Source: Melitaea cinxia (lineage: Eukaryota; Arthropoda; Insecta; Lepidoptera; Nymphalidae). From it: DNA of 64,000 nucleotides. Location: assembly GCF_905220565.1 (NCBI RefSeq), contig NC_059418.1, positions 11,681,941 through 11,745,940 of the forward strand. The letters run 5' to 3'. This document shows positions 1-11,749 of the stretch, in pieces. The notes below the pieces were generated by a model. It was not told where the DNA came from. It did no database searches and saw nothing but the letters and a program-made list of their open reading frames with translations. A program made the position numbers and the translations under genes. How positions within the stretch are numbered: position 1 is the first letter of the stretch; the number at the start of each line of letters is the position of its first letter.

Positions 1-185
1 GCTAACCAAACATCCGTGGCAGTTATAAGCTTGTGTCAACTTGGTATTCCTGTTCCAACACTCGGACTTTACTAGCACTAAAAATGTCCGGCGGCTTTGC
101 CTATGTTCGCTTAGAAAAAGTTAGCGTGTCAGATTCATCTCCGAAATTTACTTGTTAATATATATATTAACAAGTAAACTATATG

Positions 186-372
186 AATTATACTTCAGGT
201 TGTTTGTTCGCGATGGGCTCCTAAACTACTTAACCGATTTTAATCAAATTTGCACACCACGTGCAGTGTGATCCAACTTGACTAGGCTATATTTAATTTT
301 GATATATATAATTATTATATTCAAGAGAAAAAAGGCGGTACTAAGTTCGCCAGGTCAGCTAGTTTAAAATAT
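186..372 (+). repeat. Short interspersed element ending in GTCAGCTAGT
   Basis: The segment has phrases shared by several other pieces of this window (30530-30730, 33820-34030, 43800-44030, 59920-59990): a 'cctaaactacttaaccgatt' block, then 'agttcgccaggtcagctagt' at the end. The terminal CTAGT resembles the 3' end of lepidopteran non-autonomous Helitrons, but no autonomous copy is present, so the class is a guess. Confidence 0.4.
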
Positions 373-514
373 ATTTCTCTGGCTCGCAAGAAAAATTGAC
401 CGGTAAAACAAATCGGTAATTATTTTAAAGAAGTGTAACACCAGTAGTGTGTAGGGGGTGATATACATATGCATATTTTTTAATCATAATTTTTTTATCT
501 GTTAAGAAAGATAT

Positions 515-572
515 CATTCGGTTCAGCCTATTGTAGTCCACTGCTGGCTTCCCCAAGTTCGCGCTAGACATC
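515..572 (-). repeat. RTE-like LINE 3' tail fragment
   Basis: It carries 'cagtccactgctgg'-type sequence followed by 'ccccaagttcgcgctagaca', matching the fuller minus-strand tail at 38585-39115 and the plus-strand tails at 29278-29490 and 63230-63395. Only about 60 bp survive. Confidence 0.5.
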
Positions 573-2815
573 CCAGTTTTCAAAAAAATAATACATAACA
601 AAATTACGACTCTATCTTCAATATTTATCAATTGCATAATATAATGTTTAATAAATAATAAAAAATAACAAAATAATGACATACACAAATGTAAAAAAAA
701 AAAACTAAAATTGTCTTTCACACTACTTTATCTTAATATATCTTCTCATTATGTCACATACAACAAAATTCCTTAAATTGTCTCTAAATTTGTATAAACA
801 ATTGTTTTCTTTTAAATGTTCTTTTATAAGAGGCAGGTAATCTTTATGAGGCTGTAAAAGCCGTAGGAACCGGGGCTTTGTACACTTATATTCTTAAGTA
901 GAAAAAAATAATAATAATAAAAATAAAGAGAAACAGACCAAATTCCGAAAAAATTGTTTTGTCTTCTATTGCTCTCATAAAGACCTCTTATGAATAGTTT
1001 TTGCTAAAAATATCTCATTTACGGATATCAGTTACACTTTCATCATAATTAACCTTTAAATTAGAAAATAGGTAGTATTAAAAAAAACTTATCTTAAGGA
1101 CGTAATTGTTAAACAAACAACCATAAGAACAATATGCAAAAACTCAAAACTGTTAATTTTTTTTCAATCTTAAAAATGTTTACATAGGAAATAACGAAAT
1201 TTCTTTATTTCCCGTAAAGTTTAAATAGGTATGTACCCGTATCAGTTCATATTTCGAATTATGACGTCATTAACTTTCAATATTTAATCTGTGATAATAT
1301 CTTATTAAATTTAATTTAGTTAGGTTCTTTCTTGTTATTAGATTTATCGCACGTATTTTACATCTGTAATTAAAAAAAGTTTCATTATTTTCTAAATATA
1401 TATAAAAAAGTAGGATTAAAATAAATTATTGAGATTTCGAATTATTTATTACGTAATCTTTCATTAAGATTACAATATTTAAATTAAAATTTAAAACGCC
1501 GCCGTTAATTACATCATAAACATAAGGTTCTTTTTAAGGTCAAATAGAAATTGTTTTGACGTACAAAGCAACCTGTCTGAGAAACGACCTAACTATTGGT
1601 GGAAATTTGAATTTCATTCAAAAATCGACTTTATTCCAAGGCTCATAGAGATTATATAAAGTTATTGTATATGCTTAGTAAAATCTATAATCGCTTGTTC
1701 GAATATCGACTCTATTGGACAACAATAGAGTCTGTTTTTATTTTTTGAACTTAGTAAATCTGTGGCTTGTCGGGAGTCGGGAATAACATTCCAGATTTAA
1801 AAAGTTAACGCCCGCAACGGTATCGTAACTGACGCACGGTTTCGCGCGCTTTTTCTTTGTACAGATAATAATTTTATTAATGTACGTGTTTAGCGTCTGT
1901 ATTTTTTTTTAATTTAAAAAAGGAAAGGCTTTAACTAACGTGCCTATATATAATTAATACTTTTGCGACAATTTTTTTATTATTTGTTAGAAAATTGTAT
2001 ATTTTTTATGTTAAAGATATAAACGTGGCATTTTAAGCTTATAAATGAATTGTTTTAATAATGATTATGTAGAAATGTATATATATTTTTATTGTTCTCG
2101 TTATCAATTACCTGTTTGTATGAATCTTTAGATGTTATATTAAAATTAATTGCTTTTTAATCATTTCGTTGATACCTCTGAAAAACATAACGTTGACAAA
2201 ATTTTAAGTAGTTCCTAGTTTGGTATCATTTTTTTACTATGCTGAGCTACTTGTAGAAAAATCCACATTATTTTCTTTAGAAGTTATTTCTACGATATAT
2301 TAATTTGGCGTACTATTTCTTGGACGTATTGAATAACTTATTTTTAACGATAAGTTTCAAACTTTATAAATAGTACAACATAATCTTCATAGTCTTGAGA
2401 TTCATACAATTTGAATATCAAAATTGCTTTTGAAGTATATAAAGAAAGTTTTAATTTTAATTTTAATACTTCTTTTGTAACTTTCTCCACTTCCCGTCTA
2501 ATCCTCAAATGTCTGTGTTATCAGCTTATCACTTTGATATGACGCCACTGATAACGGGAAGGACAATGACATTTACACTATTATATTATGTCTAGAGACA
2601 ACGCTTACAGCGTCGGTCTCAAGGCTTATCAGTTTCATGTAAATCAACCTCTTCAGACCGGTTTATTAATAGGCTATAAAACTTCATGCAATGACTTAAA
2701 ACAAAATTTATTTAGATTGTTATTAAATCGCAAAAGCGGTTTTCAAATGTCTGTATATAAATTTAAAGTTTAATATTATTCTACTACATTATGTGAATGA
2801 TAAAGATATGAGGGC
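573..2815. other. AT-rich sequence without recognisable genes
   Basis: No ORF in this stretch has codon use, splice context or motifs that suggest coding. It consists of A/T runs and simple low-complexity sequence. A slightly GC-richer patch lies near 1800-1860, with no clear meaning. Confidence 0.5.
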
Positions 2816-2817
2816 AT

Positions 2818-2905
2818 GGTAACGTAATCTTCTGTAAGGTCGAGGTTCTGCCCCAGACGGGCTGTTCCAGATTTTGAGCTAGATATATTCTGCTGTACCC
2901 TGCCT
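2818..2905 (-). repeat. SINE-1 fragment (5' part)
   Basis: It holds 'taatcttctgtaaggtcgag' and 'attttgagc' followed by 'ccctgcctcag', the reverse complement of the 5' part of the poly-A SINE seen complete at 13176-13465. Confidence 0.6.
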
Positions 2906-2936
2906 CAGAGGAGCTAAAGAACGGAAAGAGCATATG

Positions 2937-3545
2937 TTTTTAACCGACTTCCAAAAAAGGAGGAGGTTCTCAATTCGACTGTATTTTTTTTTTTTTTTGT
3001 ATGTTACATCAGAACTTTTGACCGGGTAGACCGATTTCGACAAATGTTGTTTTAATCGAAAGGTGGTGTGTGCCAATTGGTCCCATTTAAATTTATTTGA
3101 GATCTAACAATTACTTTTCGAGTTATATCTAATAATGCGTTTTTACTTGACGCTTTATTCGTCGACCTACGTTGTATTATACCGCATAACTTTTTACTGG
3201 ATGTACCGATTTTGATAATTCTTTTTTTGTTGGAAAGGGGATATCCCTAGTTTGGTACCGTGATAAGGAAACCAGGATCTGATGATGGGATCCCAGAGAA
3301 ATCGAGGGAAACTCTCGAAAATCCGTAATAACTTTTTACTGGGTGTACCGATTTTAATAATTTTTAATTTAATCGAAAGCTGATGTTTATCATGTAGTCA
3401 CATATAAATTTTATCGAGATCTGATAACTACTTTTTGAGTAATCTTTGATAACGTGTAGTTGCTTGACTATTTTTTCGTCGATCTACGTTGTATTACTTG
3501 TCGATACAATTGAAGTCGGTTTTTTTTTCGTTTGCGAGCAAACAC
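2937..3545 (+). repeat. AACCGACTTC inverted-terminal-repeat element
   Basis: The left end reads AACCGACTTCCAAAAAAGG. The right end reads GAAGTCGG followed by a T run and 'cgtttgcgagcaaacacaat'. The AACCGACTTC/GAAGTCGGTT ends are inverted repeats. At least twelve related pieces occur in the window. No coding capacity is visible, so I read it as a non-autonomous DNA element (MITE-like) of unknown superfamily. Confidence 0.55.
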
Positions 3546-5100
3546 AATTATTTTTAGACTAATTGCCGAGTATTCGATTCTTCTCTGCAGGACCTAAATT
3601 CCGAATCCGTGGTATGGTAATATAGACAGACAGACTATATATGAACAGGATCTCAGATATTTCTATATCTACCCAGAGATCTCTCTAGGATCATCCCAAG
3701 TTAAACAGACAAAACTGCAATATGAAGTTAGTTGCATTATAATAATTACATAACTAACATTCTTTAACAGTTAGGAAAACGTTACAAAATAATAAAATAT
3801 TTATTTGTATTCACAATGTGATAAAGTTTATTGTATTTTTATGGTGTTGTTAGAAATGATTTTGAGATTAGTTTTATGGTATAAATCTATGGTGGTCCGG
3901 ATATCGAAGCTTAACATACCATAAACAATGGTACCTTCAAGTTTTAAGCTTTAGGTTTATAGTCTTTTATAGCATGGGACCACACGACAAGAACCAGGTT
4001 TCGATTAAAAATAGCATCATCAAAATCGGCATAATTAAACATATAAGCATATTATTCTATACTAGATTATAAAGAATTATATAGCACTAGCTACATCACT
4101 CGGTTGCACTCTTGATATCAGCGAGTTCAAACAAACAAACTCATCAACTTTATAATATTGGTAAAGAATTATAGATATACCTCTCAAACGGGTTTAAGTA
4201 TAATAAATTTATAAACATACATCAAATTTTCCGGTAATCCGTTAAATAATTATCAACCAGCCATTTTTATTACGCATTGAACAGGTCTTTACGATTCACT
4301 AACAATAGCATTAATTCGTACTGCCGCGCCGTGCCGATACAGAAACTATTTTGTCTAAACCTCCACAGACCTACCTGCACGCCCAAAAAAAATTATTGTA
4401 ACCGAAACGTTCCCAGAAACTTTTCAAAATAAAATACCGGCATGAATGCTCGGAACCTGTTCAATGGTAATGACGGGCAAAAAAAGGCCGGTTTTGATAA
4501 AAAAAATCCTCGCCTATCAGCTGATTTTGCCGCGTTGAGGCGCCCCTGTACCATGCGCGCGAATTCCAACGACATCGCTAAGCTGTCGCTAAGTTATCGC
4601 TGACAAATCACTACCCACCGAACATTTTAAGACATTATCAACTTTACCGACTTAAATTACATTAAAAATAAAACATATTTACTTATATTGGTCACAAAAG
4701 TAATATCTAAGAGACAATTCTTGAAATGACAGCGTAAAATACAATAAAGCTAAAGCAGTATGGTCAATTTCAAGGTTATAAATACAATGTCGACCTCTCT
4801 CAGTAAGGGTCTCGTGACGTGTTCACAGCTGATTCCCGCCAAAACGGCGTCATACCATCTTTTCATTTAAATAAACTAATACAACAATACTTCTATTGTA
4901 ATAGATACAAGTTTTTTTTTGCAACAATACATATTTAGTAAGTAGAATTGTTAAGTACATCAAAGAGTTTTTATGTATCCCAAGTTATCAGCTGATTTCT
5001 TTGTCAGCCATTTTGTCTCCGTTCTTAAAACCAGTTAGCTGTGATTTTATACATAAGTTTTTGATTCGCGCTTATTGCTAAATCACACGATATATTATCG
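3546..5100. other. Unique sequence, no gene seen
   Basis: No supported coding region. The patch 4320-4600 is GC-richer than its surroundings, and CAGCTGAT occurs near 4518 and 4988. A distant promoter or untranslated exon cannot be excluded, but nothing shows one. Confidence 0.4.
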
Positions 5101-5107
5101 AATTAGG

Positions 5108-5190
5108 TTTTAAAGGAGTAACTGCGGAGTTTCTTGCCGATTTTTCTTAGCAGAATCTACATTCCGAAACGGTAGTTTAAATTTTAACAA
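5108..5190 (+). repeat. CR1-like LINE 3' UTR fragment
   Basis: The phrase 'gtaactgcggagtttcttgc' followed by 'agaatctacattccgaa' is shared with 19325-19490, 29128-29275, the reverse strand of 34500-34730 and of 55070-55235. Two of those copies lie beside an 'ataggcttca.aagcac' block typical of LINE 3' ends. Confidence 0.5.
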
Positions 5191-5511
5191 CAATTATTAA
5201 AACAAATATAATTTTAATTTGAAAAATGATTACATAATCAAAGGTATTTTTAAAGCGTGCCTGAATAAAGCTATGATTTTGAAGCAAAGAGTTTTATTTT
5301 GTAACATTTCGTTGCAAGTGTATTGCTTTGTGTTAAAATCTTTGTTATTTAAGACGGTTCACGATAGGATAAAAAAAATTGGTCGAATTCCATTGTTATG
5401 TCAATTTCTAAATCTAAAGTCATAATTGTATCGTCGAGAATGAAATTTTGAGGTAATTAAATTGAATAGAGTTTTTATATGAGAAATATTATTTAAAATA
5501 TTTTTTCTCTC

Positions 5512-5842
5512 TCATTACAGCCTAAACAGTCCACTGCTGGACATAGGCCTCCACAAGTTTACGCCAAAAATAACGTGAACTCATGTGTTTTGCCCATAGT
5601 CACCACGCTGGGCAGGCGGGTTGGTGACCGCAGTACTGGCTTTGTCGCACCGAAGACGCTGCTGCCCGTCCTCGGCCTGTGTATTTCAAAGCCAGCAGTT
5701 GGATGGTTATCCCGCCATCGGTCGGCTTCTTATGTTCCAAGGTGGTCGTGGAACCTTGTTATCCCTTAGTCGCCTCTTACGACACCCACGGGAAGAGAGG
5801 GGGTGGCTAAATTCTTTAGTGCCGTAGCCACACAGCACATAT
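5512..5842 (+). repeat. Repeat-2, near full length (about 330 bp)
   Basis: It begins 'ttacagcctaaacagtccac' and ends 'gccgtagccacacagcacat'. Near-identical copies lie at 6995-7316, 28045-28375, 31398-31700 and 61770-62105. ORFs read through the copies are fragmentary and not conserved in frame, so this is a non-coding interspersed repeat, possibly a LINE 3' end. Confidence 0.7.
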
Positions 5843-6057
5843 TTTTTAATTAAATAAAATTAATTTTAGTTTTATGCTATAATTGTGTCTTTTTCAGTTT
5901 GAATTCTTTATACAAATGTATTTGAATTGTGAAATAATTAAATTAGTTATACAATCTTAGCAACTCTAAATTGAAAACTAAATATAAGAAAGAATAAAAA
6001 TAAAAAAATATATATGTATATACTTATGTTATTTAAGCTTTCATTAGGATCTGTAAG

Positions 6058-6190
6058 TTGGTTTATTTTATTAATACGTGAAGCAAAAGCTTTGTACACC
6101 TTCTTACAAAAATTACGTGGACGGAGGAGTATGAAATTTCGCACACTTATAATTTATATAGAGGAGTGCAGAATACTAATATATTTTTTT
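6058..6190 (-). repeat. Interspersed repeat copy (pair with 21540-21662)
   Basis: Reverse-complement match to 21540-21662, sharing 'gtgcgaaatttcatactcct' and 'gcttcac.tattaat' near the end. Short and non-coding. Confidence 0.5.
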
Positions 6191-6296
6191 TAATTATGCA
6201 TAAAAATACATTACATCAATAAAAAAAAATATTACATACACCATCACGTATTTAATTTTGACACACACACGCATATAGTCTTGTTTATTGTTAAGC

Positions 6297-6484
6297 AACT
6301 GAGATAGGCCACAGCAGGAAATTTCCTGCTCAAAATATGAAGCAGTTGGAATGGAGTAGTACCTCGACCTTGCAGTAGATCACAGTTAAATAATACTGTT
6401 TTCAAGTACTGTTGTATTCGTGTTGGTGAGTAAGGTGACCAGAGCTCCTTGGAGAGTTGGTAATATCGTCGGCAACGCGTAGTC
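6297..6484 (+). repeat. SINE-1, 3'-truncated copy
   Basis: It starts at 'actgagataggccacagcag' and runs through 'gtgagtaaggtgaccagagc' to 'gtcggcaacgcg', then loses the usual 3' third and poly-A. Confidence 0.6.
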
Positions 6485-6689
6485 ACTACGACAGTCAACT
6501 AAATACGCATTATTAGGGATAATTCAAAAAGTACTCATCAGACCTCAATCAAACTTAAATGGAACTTTGTCATAAGTACCAACTTTCGATTCTCCTTTTT
6601 ATTAAGTCGGTTAAAATGTGCGATTTAACAAATTTTTTGCGCTATTATTACATAAAACTTTTCAAACAAAAAATGGTCAATCAGAGAAA

Positions 6690-6994
6690 GCTTGTAAGAC
6701 AAATGGGCATACGTTAAAAAAACTATTAAAGCTTGGACACCATATGGTATTTCGATAAACTTTGAAAATACAAATGGTATTGAGACTCTAAAAAATGTCA
6801 GTATGAAATTGGCTGGTGAATGATTCATCATGAATGATTGTCAATGCTTTAGTGCAGATATACGTACATTCATACAATACAAACAAAATGAAAAAAATGA
6901 TAATTTCGTTGGGACGATATGTCAGTCAATTCATTGTTCTGCACAGTTTGTTATTAGCTTAAAACTATCTTTGATAATATTTGTCACTCACTCA
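6690..6994 (+). repeat. Diverged 300 bp duplicate of 11750-12030
   Basis: Shares long matches with 11750-12030, including 'agcttggacaccatatggta' and 'cattgttctgcacagtttgt'. In both places the match runs directly into Repeat-2 sequence, so it is probably the upstream part of the same larger element. Confidence 0.6.
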
Positions 6995-7318
6995 CTTCAG
7001 CCTATCGCAGTCCACTGCTGGACATAGGCCTCCACAAGTTCGTGCCAAAAATGGCGTGAGCTCATGTGTGTTGCCCATAGTCACCACGCTGGGTAGACGG
7101 GTTGGTGATCGCAGGGCTGGCTTTGTCGCACCGAAGACGCTAATGCCCGTCTTCGGCCTGTGTATTTCAAAGCCAGCAGTTTGATGATTATCCCGCCATC
7201 GGTCGGCTTTTTAAGTTCCAAGGTAGTAGTGGCACTGTGTTATCCCTTAGTTTCCTCTTACGACACCCACGGGAAGAGAGGGGGTAGCTATACTCTTTAC
7301 TACCGTAACCACGCAGCT
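6995..7318 (+). repeat. Repeat-2, near full length
   Basis: Same layout as 5512-5842, from 'cagcctatcgcagtccactg' to 'ccgtaaccacgcagc'. It follows directly on the duplicated 300 bp segment. Confidence 0.7.
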
Positions 7319-7407
7319 TGAAAACAGTATTATTTCAGCTCGATAATATTTGTATCAATAAAAAAGTACCTTTTAATCGTTCTTCTCCACAGCACAAAAA
7401 AAAAATT

Positions 7408-7500
7408 GTACAACTAGGTAAACAAGCATACGACTCACCTGATGGTAAGGAATCACCGTAGCTTATAGACGTCTGCAACACCAATTCCCCCCAAGAGTAA
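7408..7500 (-). repeat. SINE-1 3'-end fragment
   Basis: Contains 'ctaggtaaacaagcatacga' and 'ctcacctgatggtaag', the reverse complement of the SINE-1 3' end. Confidence 0.55.
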
Positions 7501-8118
7501 GGATGTAAACATGGCCGAAAATATTTTGCGTATGTAAAGTATAACAGGATGTTATTCTGTGATTGTTTTTGTCTATTATTACTCTATTTTTAAATTTTCC
7601 TCATGATAAATGTAATATAGTTATTATACGATTTTATCCTTAGTTTAGAATTAGTTTTGTTTTGGTTTTGAAGAAACTTGAGTATAATAAATTAGTTATG
7701 CTAGTAACTAGTCTATAATAATATCAATACTAATGTTAATAAAAATAAATAAAAAACCGTGTGGTGCACAGCAGATAGAAACGAACGTTCCTTATTATAA
7801 AATATTAATTTCAAGTTCTATTCGAGGTATAAAGAAAATAATTATTTGGGTATACATTTTTTATTATTTTAATTTTTATATCGATTAAAATCAAAAAACT
7901 ACTTTACAAAATTATCTTAACACCATTATTTTATTTATAATGACATAAAAATATATAATAATTATCGAATGATATAATAATAGTCGTGAATTGCAATAAA
8001 TAGGTTATTTATGTGTAGTAAATACTTTTTATTTTCTCAAATTAATGTGTCAAGTGAAATTGTGGACAAGAGTTAGTGTATTAACAATTTTGATTTTTTT
8101 TTAACAAAAACATAACGA
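7501..8118. other. AT-rich sequence, nothing recognised
   Basis: Roughly 600 bp of A/T-rich sequence. No ORF, repeat family or RNA gene is supported here. Confidence 0.4.
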
Positions 8119-8119
8119 C

Positions 8120-8360
8120 GTCAATTTATATGGCCGAGTATAATACAAAACATTATTAGATTTAACTCAAAAAGTACTTGACAGATTTCGATTAAATTTA
8201 AATGAAACCACCCGACAAACACTATATTTTGGTTAAAAAGGGAATCATCGAAATCGGTAAAAAGTTTTGAGGAAGGTAACACAGAAAAAATACAGTTGAA
8301 TTGAAAACATCGTGTTTTTTTGAAGTCGGTCAAAAAGAATCATCAAAATCAGACCCAGTA
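8120..8360 (-). repeat. AACCGACTTC-type element, degenerate
   Basis: It contains 'tcaaaaagtacttgacagat', 'tcgaaatcggtaaaaagttt' and 'gaagtcggtcaaaaag', which correspond to internal and terminal blocks of the element at 2937-3545 in reverse order. The ends are eroded. Confidence 0.4.
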
Positions 8361-8382
8361 AAGATCATTTTTACTGGATCAC

Positions 8383-8658
8383 TGGGCACAGCAGGCCTGC
8401 TCAAAATGTGGAGCAGCCCGACTGTGGTAGTATCTCAATCTACAGACAGAAGGTCACGGCTGAATAATACTGGTTTCAAGCAGTGTTTTGTTCCTGCTGA
8501 TGAGTAAGGTGACCAGAACTCCTGGAGGGAATCGGGGATAGGGTCGGCAACGCGCTTGCAGCTTCAGCAGCAGCAGGTGTTGCAGATGTCTATAAACTAC
8601 AATAATCGCTTACCATTGTGAGAGACGTACGCTTGTCGACCTGGTTATAAAAAAAAAG
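8383..8658 (+). repeat. SINE-1 copy
   Basis: Runs from 'gggcacagcagg' to a short A run after 'cgacctggttataa'. Diverged, but co-linear with the full copies. Confidence 0.65.
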
Positions 8659-8659
8659 T

Positions 8660-9240
8660 AAAGACGATATATATTTATACTAGACATCTGCCTCATTTTT
8701 TTTTTCGTCAATTTAATAATTATATATATAGAAATAAAATATAACCTAAACTATCTATGCGAAATTTCATTAAAATCGCTCCAGTGACTTCGAATATTAG
8801 CCCGGACGAACACACCATGCAGATTATTTTAACCAAAATGTCTGTATTGACATCGATGTATTTACCGCGTATATAAAATAAGAACTTATCTTTGAAGAAT
8901 CTATTGTCTAAAATGTACACAAAAACTTGCAAACAGACAGAAAATAGACAGAGGGCAATAAAAAAGGCAGGTATAAGTATATATTGATGCGAAACTTTAA
9001 ATTTGATACGGTCTTAGACGTTTTTGTCAAAATGGCCGATAAAGGCGCCAAGAAATAATTAAAACATTCTCAACCACATACCGGCTCCATTTGGTGGCGA
9101 TATTCAAACGTGAAAATAAAATAAATTTACTCTCGTTCAAAAGCTCATTTTTGTCACAAATTGTCATTTTACAAGTTAAATTAGCATTTCATTAAATTGG
9201 TCTGACTTTTAAAAAGGAGAATATTTCAATTCGACTATAT
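8660..9240. other. No gene recognised
   Basis: AT-rich sequence. The part around 9195-9240 carries a short piece related to the AACCGACTTC element ('aaaaaggagaatatttcaat'). Nothing coding is supported. Confidence 0.35.
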
Positions 9241-9960
9241 CATTAGGGTTCCGTACTTCAAAAGGAAAAACATGGAACCTTTAACTGAGGTAGGGCACAG
9301 CAGGAATTTCCTGCACAAAATCTGGAACAGCCCGACTGGGGTAGTACCTCGACCTTACAGAAGATCACAGCTAAATAATATTGCTTTCAAGCAGTATTGT
9401 GTTCCTGTTGGCGAGTAAGATGACCAGAGCTCCTGGGGGATTGGATCGGTAACGCGCTTGTGATGCTTCTGGTGTTGCAGGCGTCTATAATCTACGGCAA
9501 TCTTACCATCAGGTGAGCCGTACGCTTGTTTGCCGAACTAGTGATATAAAAAAAAACCCTTATAGGATCATTTTGTTGTCCGTTCGTCGTCGATAAGACC
9601 CTTTTTCTCAGGAACACGTGGAGGTAGCGGGCTGAAATTCATATCAAATCCTCAAGTCTAAACTCTGCGTTTTCCTGAAGAGTTAGGCGACACAGTGTCT
9701 GTCTGACACTGTCTAAATCGTCTGCTATAGACGGACTAAGGCCAATGGTACTCAAGTCTACTGTTCCTTGGAGGTGTGAAAAAATAAAACTTTTAAGCCA
9801 ACGTACTCAAAAGGTACAGTCTGCTTCAGTAAGATTCAAATTTTCGAGTTGCAAGGCATTCAAAACTTACAGGGTACTTCCCTTGAACTCAGGATTTTAA
9901 AATTTGGTACAAATCAACGTTTTATAGCGCAGATGACGGAAAATTTGCGAAAAGCATAAA
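9241..9960 (+). repeat. Interspersed element split by a SINE-1 insertion
   Basis: The element begins 'ttagggttccgtacttcaaa' and continues after the SINE with 'cccttataggatcattttgt'. It holds 'gctgaaattcatatcaaatc' and 'ccttggaggtgtgaaaaaat'. I believe this type of element is widespread in Lepidoptera, from memory and unchecked. No coding sequence. Confidence 0.4.
9284..9556 (+). repeat. SINE-1, full length with poly-A
   Basis: Runs from 'actgaggtagggcacagcag' to 'gtgatataaaaaaaaa'. It interrupts the element at 9241-9960; 'aaccttta' before and 'aaccctta' after could be an imperfect target duplication. Confidence 0.75.
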
Positions 9961-10006
9961 TTTTTAGTTAAATCATAAAAACAAAATATTTTGAATAATC
10001 CTTTGA

Positions 10007-10196
10007 CGGTTCGCAAGAAAGTGGACATAAAGTGCCAACCAAACCACTAATCGCAAATTCATGCGACGTTTCGATCCTTTATTGGATCATCATCAGGCAT
10101 CTAAAATACCTATGTATAATTATTGAAGAATATCTTCAATAATATGTATAATTAGTGGTTTGATTGGCACCTTATGTCCACTTTCCTGCGAACCGT
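10007..10196. mobile_element. 190 bp foldback MITE
   Basis: The left end 'acggttcgcaagaaagtgga' is matched by the inverted right end 'tccactttcctgcgaaccgt'. The inverted match continues inward through 'ggcac' and 'attagtggtttg' for about 45 bp per arm, with single-base differences. The centre contains 'tggatcatcatcaggcatct'. It has no ORF, so it is a non-autonomous DNA element. Confidence 0.65.
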
Positions 10197-10254
10197 TAAA
10201 GAATACTTATAACAAATGGACACAACGATAAATAATTTTGAATAATTTTGTTTG

Positions 10255-10866
10255 TGCGGAACCCTCGGTGCGCGAGTCCGAATCGCACTTGACCTTTTTT
10301 TATGTATGTCACCTCAGAACTTTCAACTTGGTGGACCGATTTCGATGATGATTTTTTTTTAATCGAAAGGTGGTACGTCATGTGGCCCATTTAAATTTAA
10401 TTCAGTTTTGGATAAGTGCTTTTAGAGTAATCTTTGATAATGCGTGTTTACTTGACTATTTTATTGGCATTGTATAACTTGCCGATGTTACTGAAGTCGG
10501 TTTCTTTGGAGATCGGTTTTCAAATAAGTCATCTGGTATGAAAAAAATATGAGGATCAAAATCTATTGAACGAATGACCTCGTTACGTTTCTCGTAACGC
10601 CATCGTAATAACGTATTCTAATAACGCCTAGACTTACGGTCAGTTTCAATATTCTATCTCTGAATTTGCTTACTAGAGATAGAATTTTGACGTAAGCTCC
10701 TTAAAAATTGTGTCAAATATCTATTATTGAAAACGGCCGTTAGATTAGTAAGCCCTTTTTTGTGCCTATTTAGACAGTCGATCTGAAGGAGTAAGCTCCA
10801 GTCGTGCATCAGAGCTGGCACATACAATTTTTTTCGTTTGCGAGCAAACCCAATTGTTTCTACAAC
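10255..10866 (+). repeat. AACCGACTTC-type element interrupted by another repeat
   Basis: Internal blocks 'ttggtggaccgatttcgatg' and 'gtgtttacttgactatttta' lead to 'gaagtcggtttcttt' near 10505. The usual terminal block 'ttcgtttgcgagcaaaccca' only resumes at about 10835, so a foreign segment (about 10510-10828) sits just inside the terminus. Confidence 0.5.
10510..10828 (-). repeat. 310 bp repeat, inverted partner of 36165-36465
   Basis: Shares 'ctcgttacgtttctcgtaac' and the A/G-rich 'gtgcctatttagacag' block with the reverse strand of 36165-36465. It lies inside the AACCGACTTC-type element. Confidence 0.5.
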
Positions 10867-10869
10867 CGT

Positions 10870-11190
10870 ATGTTCTTTGTTTTACTTCTAAAAGCGACAA
10901 AGCATATTTTGGGATGTTAGAATTCGACTATAACAAATCGTGATAATTGTTAACAGAAAAATAACGAAAGTTGAGGGTAGTAAACATTTTAACAATAGTT
11001 TCGAAACAATTAGAACAAAGGTTGTAAACGCAAAAATACGATTGACTGCTTGCTAATAACAATGTAATTTATTGATGCTGCCTTATGTTTTAGAAAGGCG
11101 ATGTCTTTAAAAGCTTTTTTGAATAATTTTTTACCGTTTTAAGGTAAAAGCTAGTGTTGTATTGTGCTGTTGTGTTAATTTAAAAAAAAA
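10870..11190. other. No gene recognised
   Basis: About 320 bp of AT-rich sequence without supported features. Confidence 0.35.
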
Positions 11191-11192
11191 AA

Positions 11193-11602
11193 CAAACGCG
11201 TGTGCTTTAGACCTCACGACTGAAGCAAAATTTAGCATAATAGACTTCCATTGTGTCTTAGATATACGAAACGCATCTGACCATGCGTCTTCAGTGCGAC
11301 AAAGCCAGCCCTGCGGTCACCAACCCGCCTGCCCAGGGTGGTGACTATGGGCAAAACACACGAATTCACGCTATTTTTGTCGTGAACTTGTGGAGGTCTA
11401 TTTCCAGTAATGGACTACGAAAGGCTGCTGTGATGATGATGATGTGATGATCTGACTATGACAGAGAGATAGGAAGAATATGTGTGCTCGCGCCTGCTCC
11501 ATTTGCCTCGCTCGGTCATACTTTTTGTAAAGTTCTCGTCACGCATTCACCACCTTACTCCTCAAGTCAAGCGAGCGTGAAGAAGGTTTACTTTAAAATT
11601 AA
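11193..11602 (-). repeat. Repeat-10 split by a Repeat-2 fragment
   Basis: The left piece (to about 11275) reads 'gtgctttagacctcacgact' and 'cttagatatacgaaacg'. The right piece (from about 11480) reads 'gttctcgtcacgcattcacc' to 'gagcgtgaagaaggttta'. An inverted Repeat-2 piece (11288-11432) sits between. The complete form of Repeat-10 is visible at 62190-62395. Confidence 0.55.
11288..11432 (-). repeat. Repeat-2 fragment nested in Repeat-10
   Basis: Contains 'gcgacaaagccagccctgcg' and 'aacttgtggaggtcta', ending in a (GAT)n-like stretch, as in other minus-strand Repeat-2 copies. Confidence 0.55.
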
Positions 11603-11749
11603 ATATGTACCAAATCACTCACTTCACTTCAGCATATCACAGTTCGGTGGTAGCTTTGCTTCTGCAAACGTAATAATTGATTTTTAAAGTTTTAATTTGT
11701 AAAATGACGATTCGAAAGTGCTCTTGGAGCCTATTGGAATAAACGAGAC

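Noticed and set aside
5575..5827. ORFs of 64-68 codons repeated at 5575, 6981, 13767, 28145 and 61733
   Set aside because: They are chance frames in Repeat-2 copies, differing in length, strand and frame.
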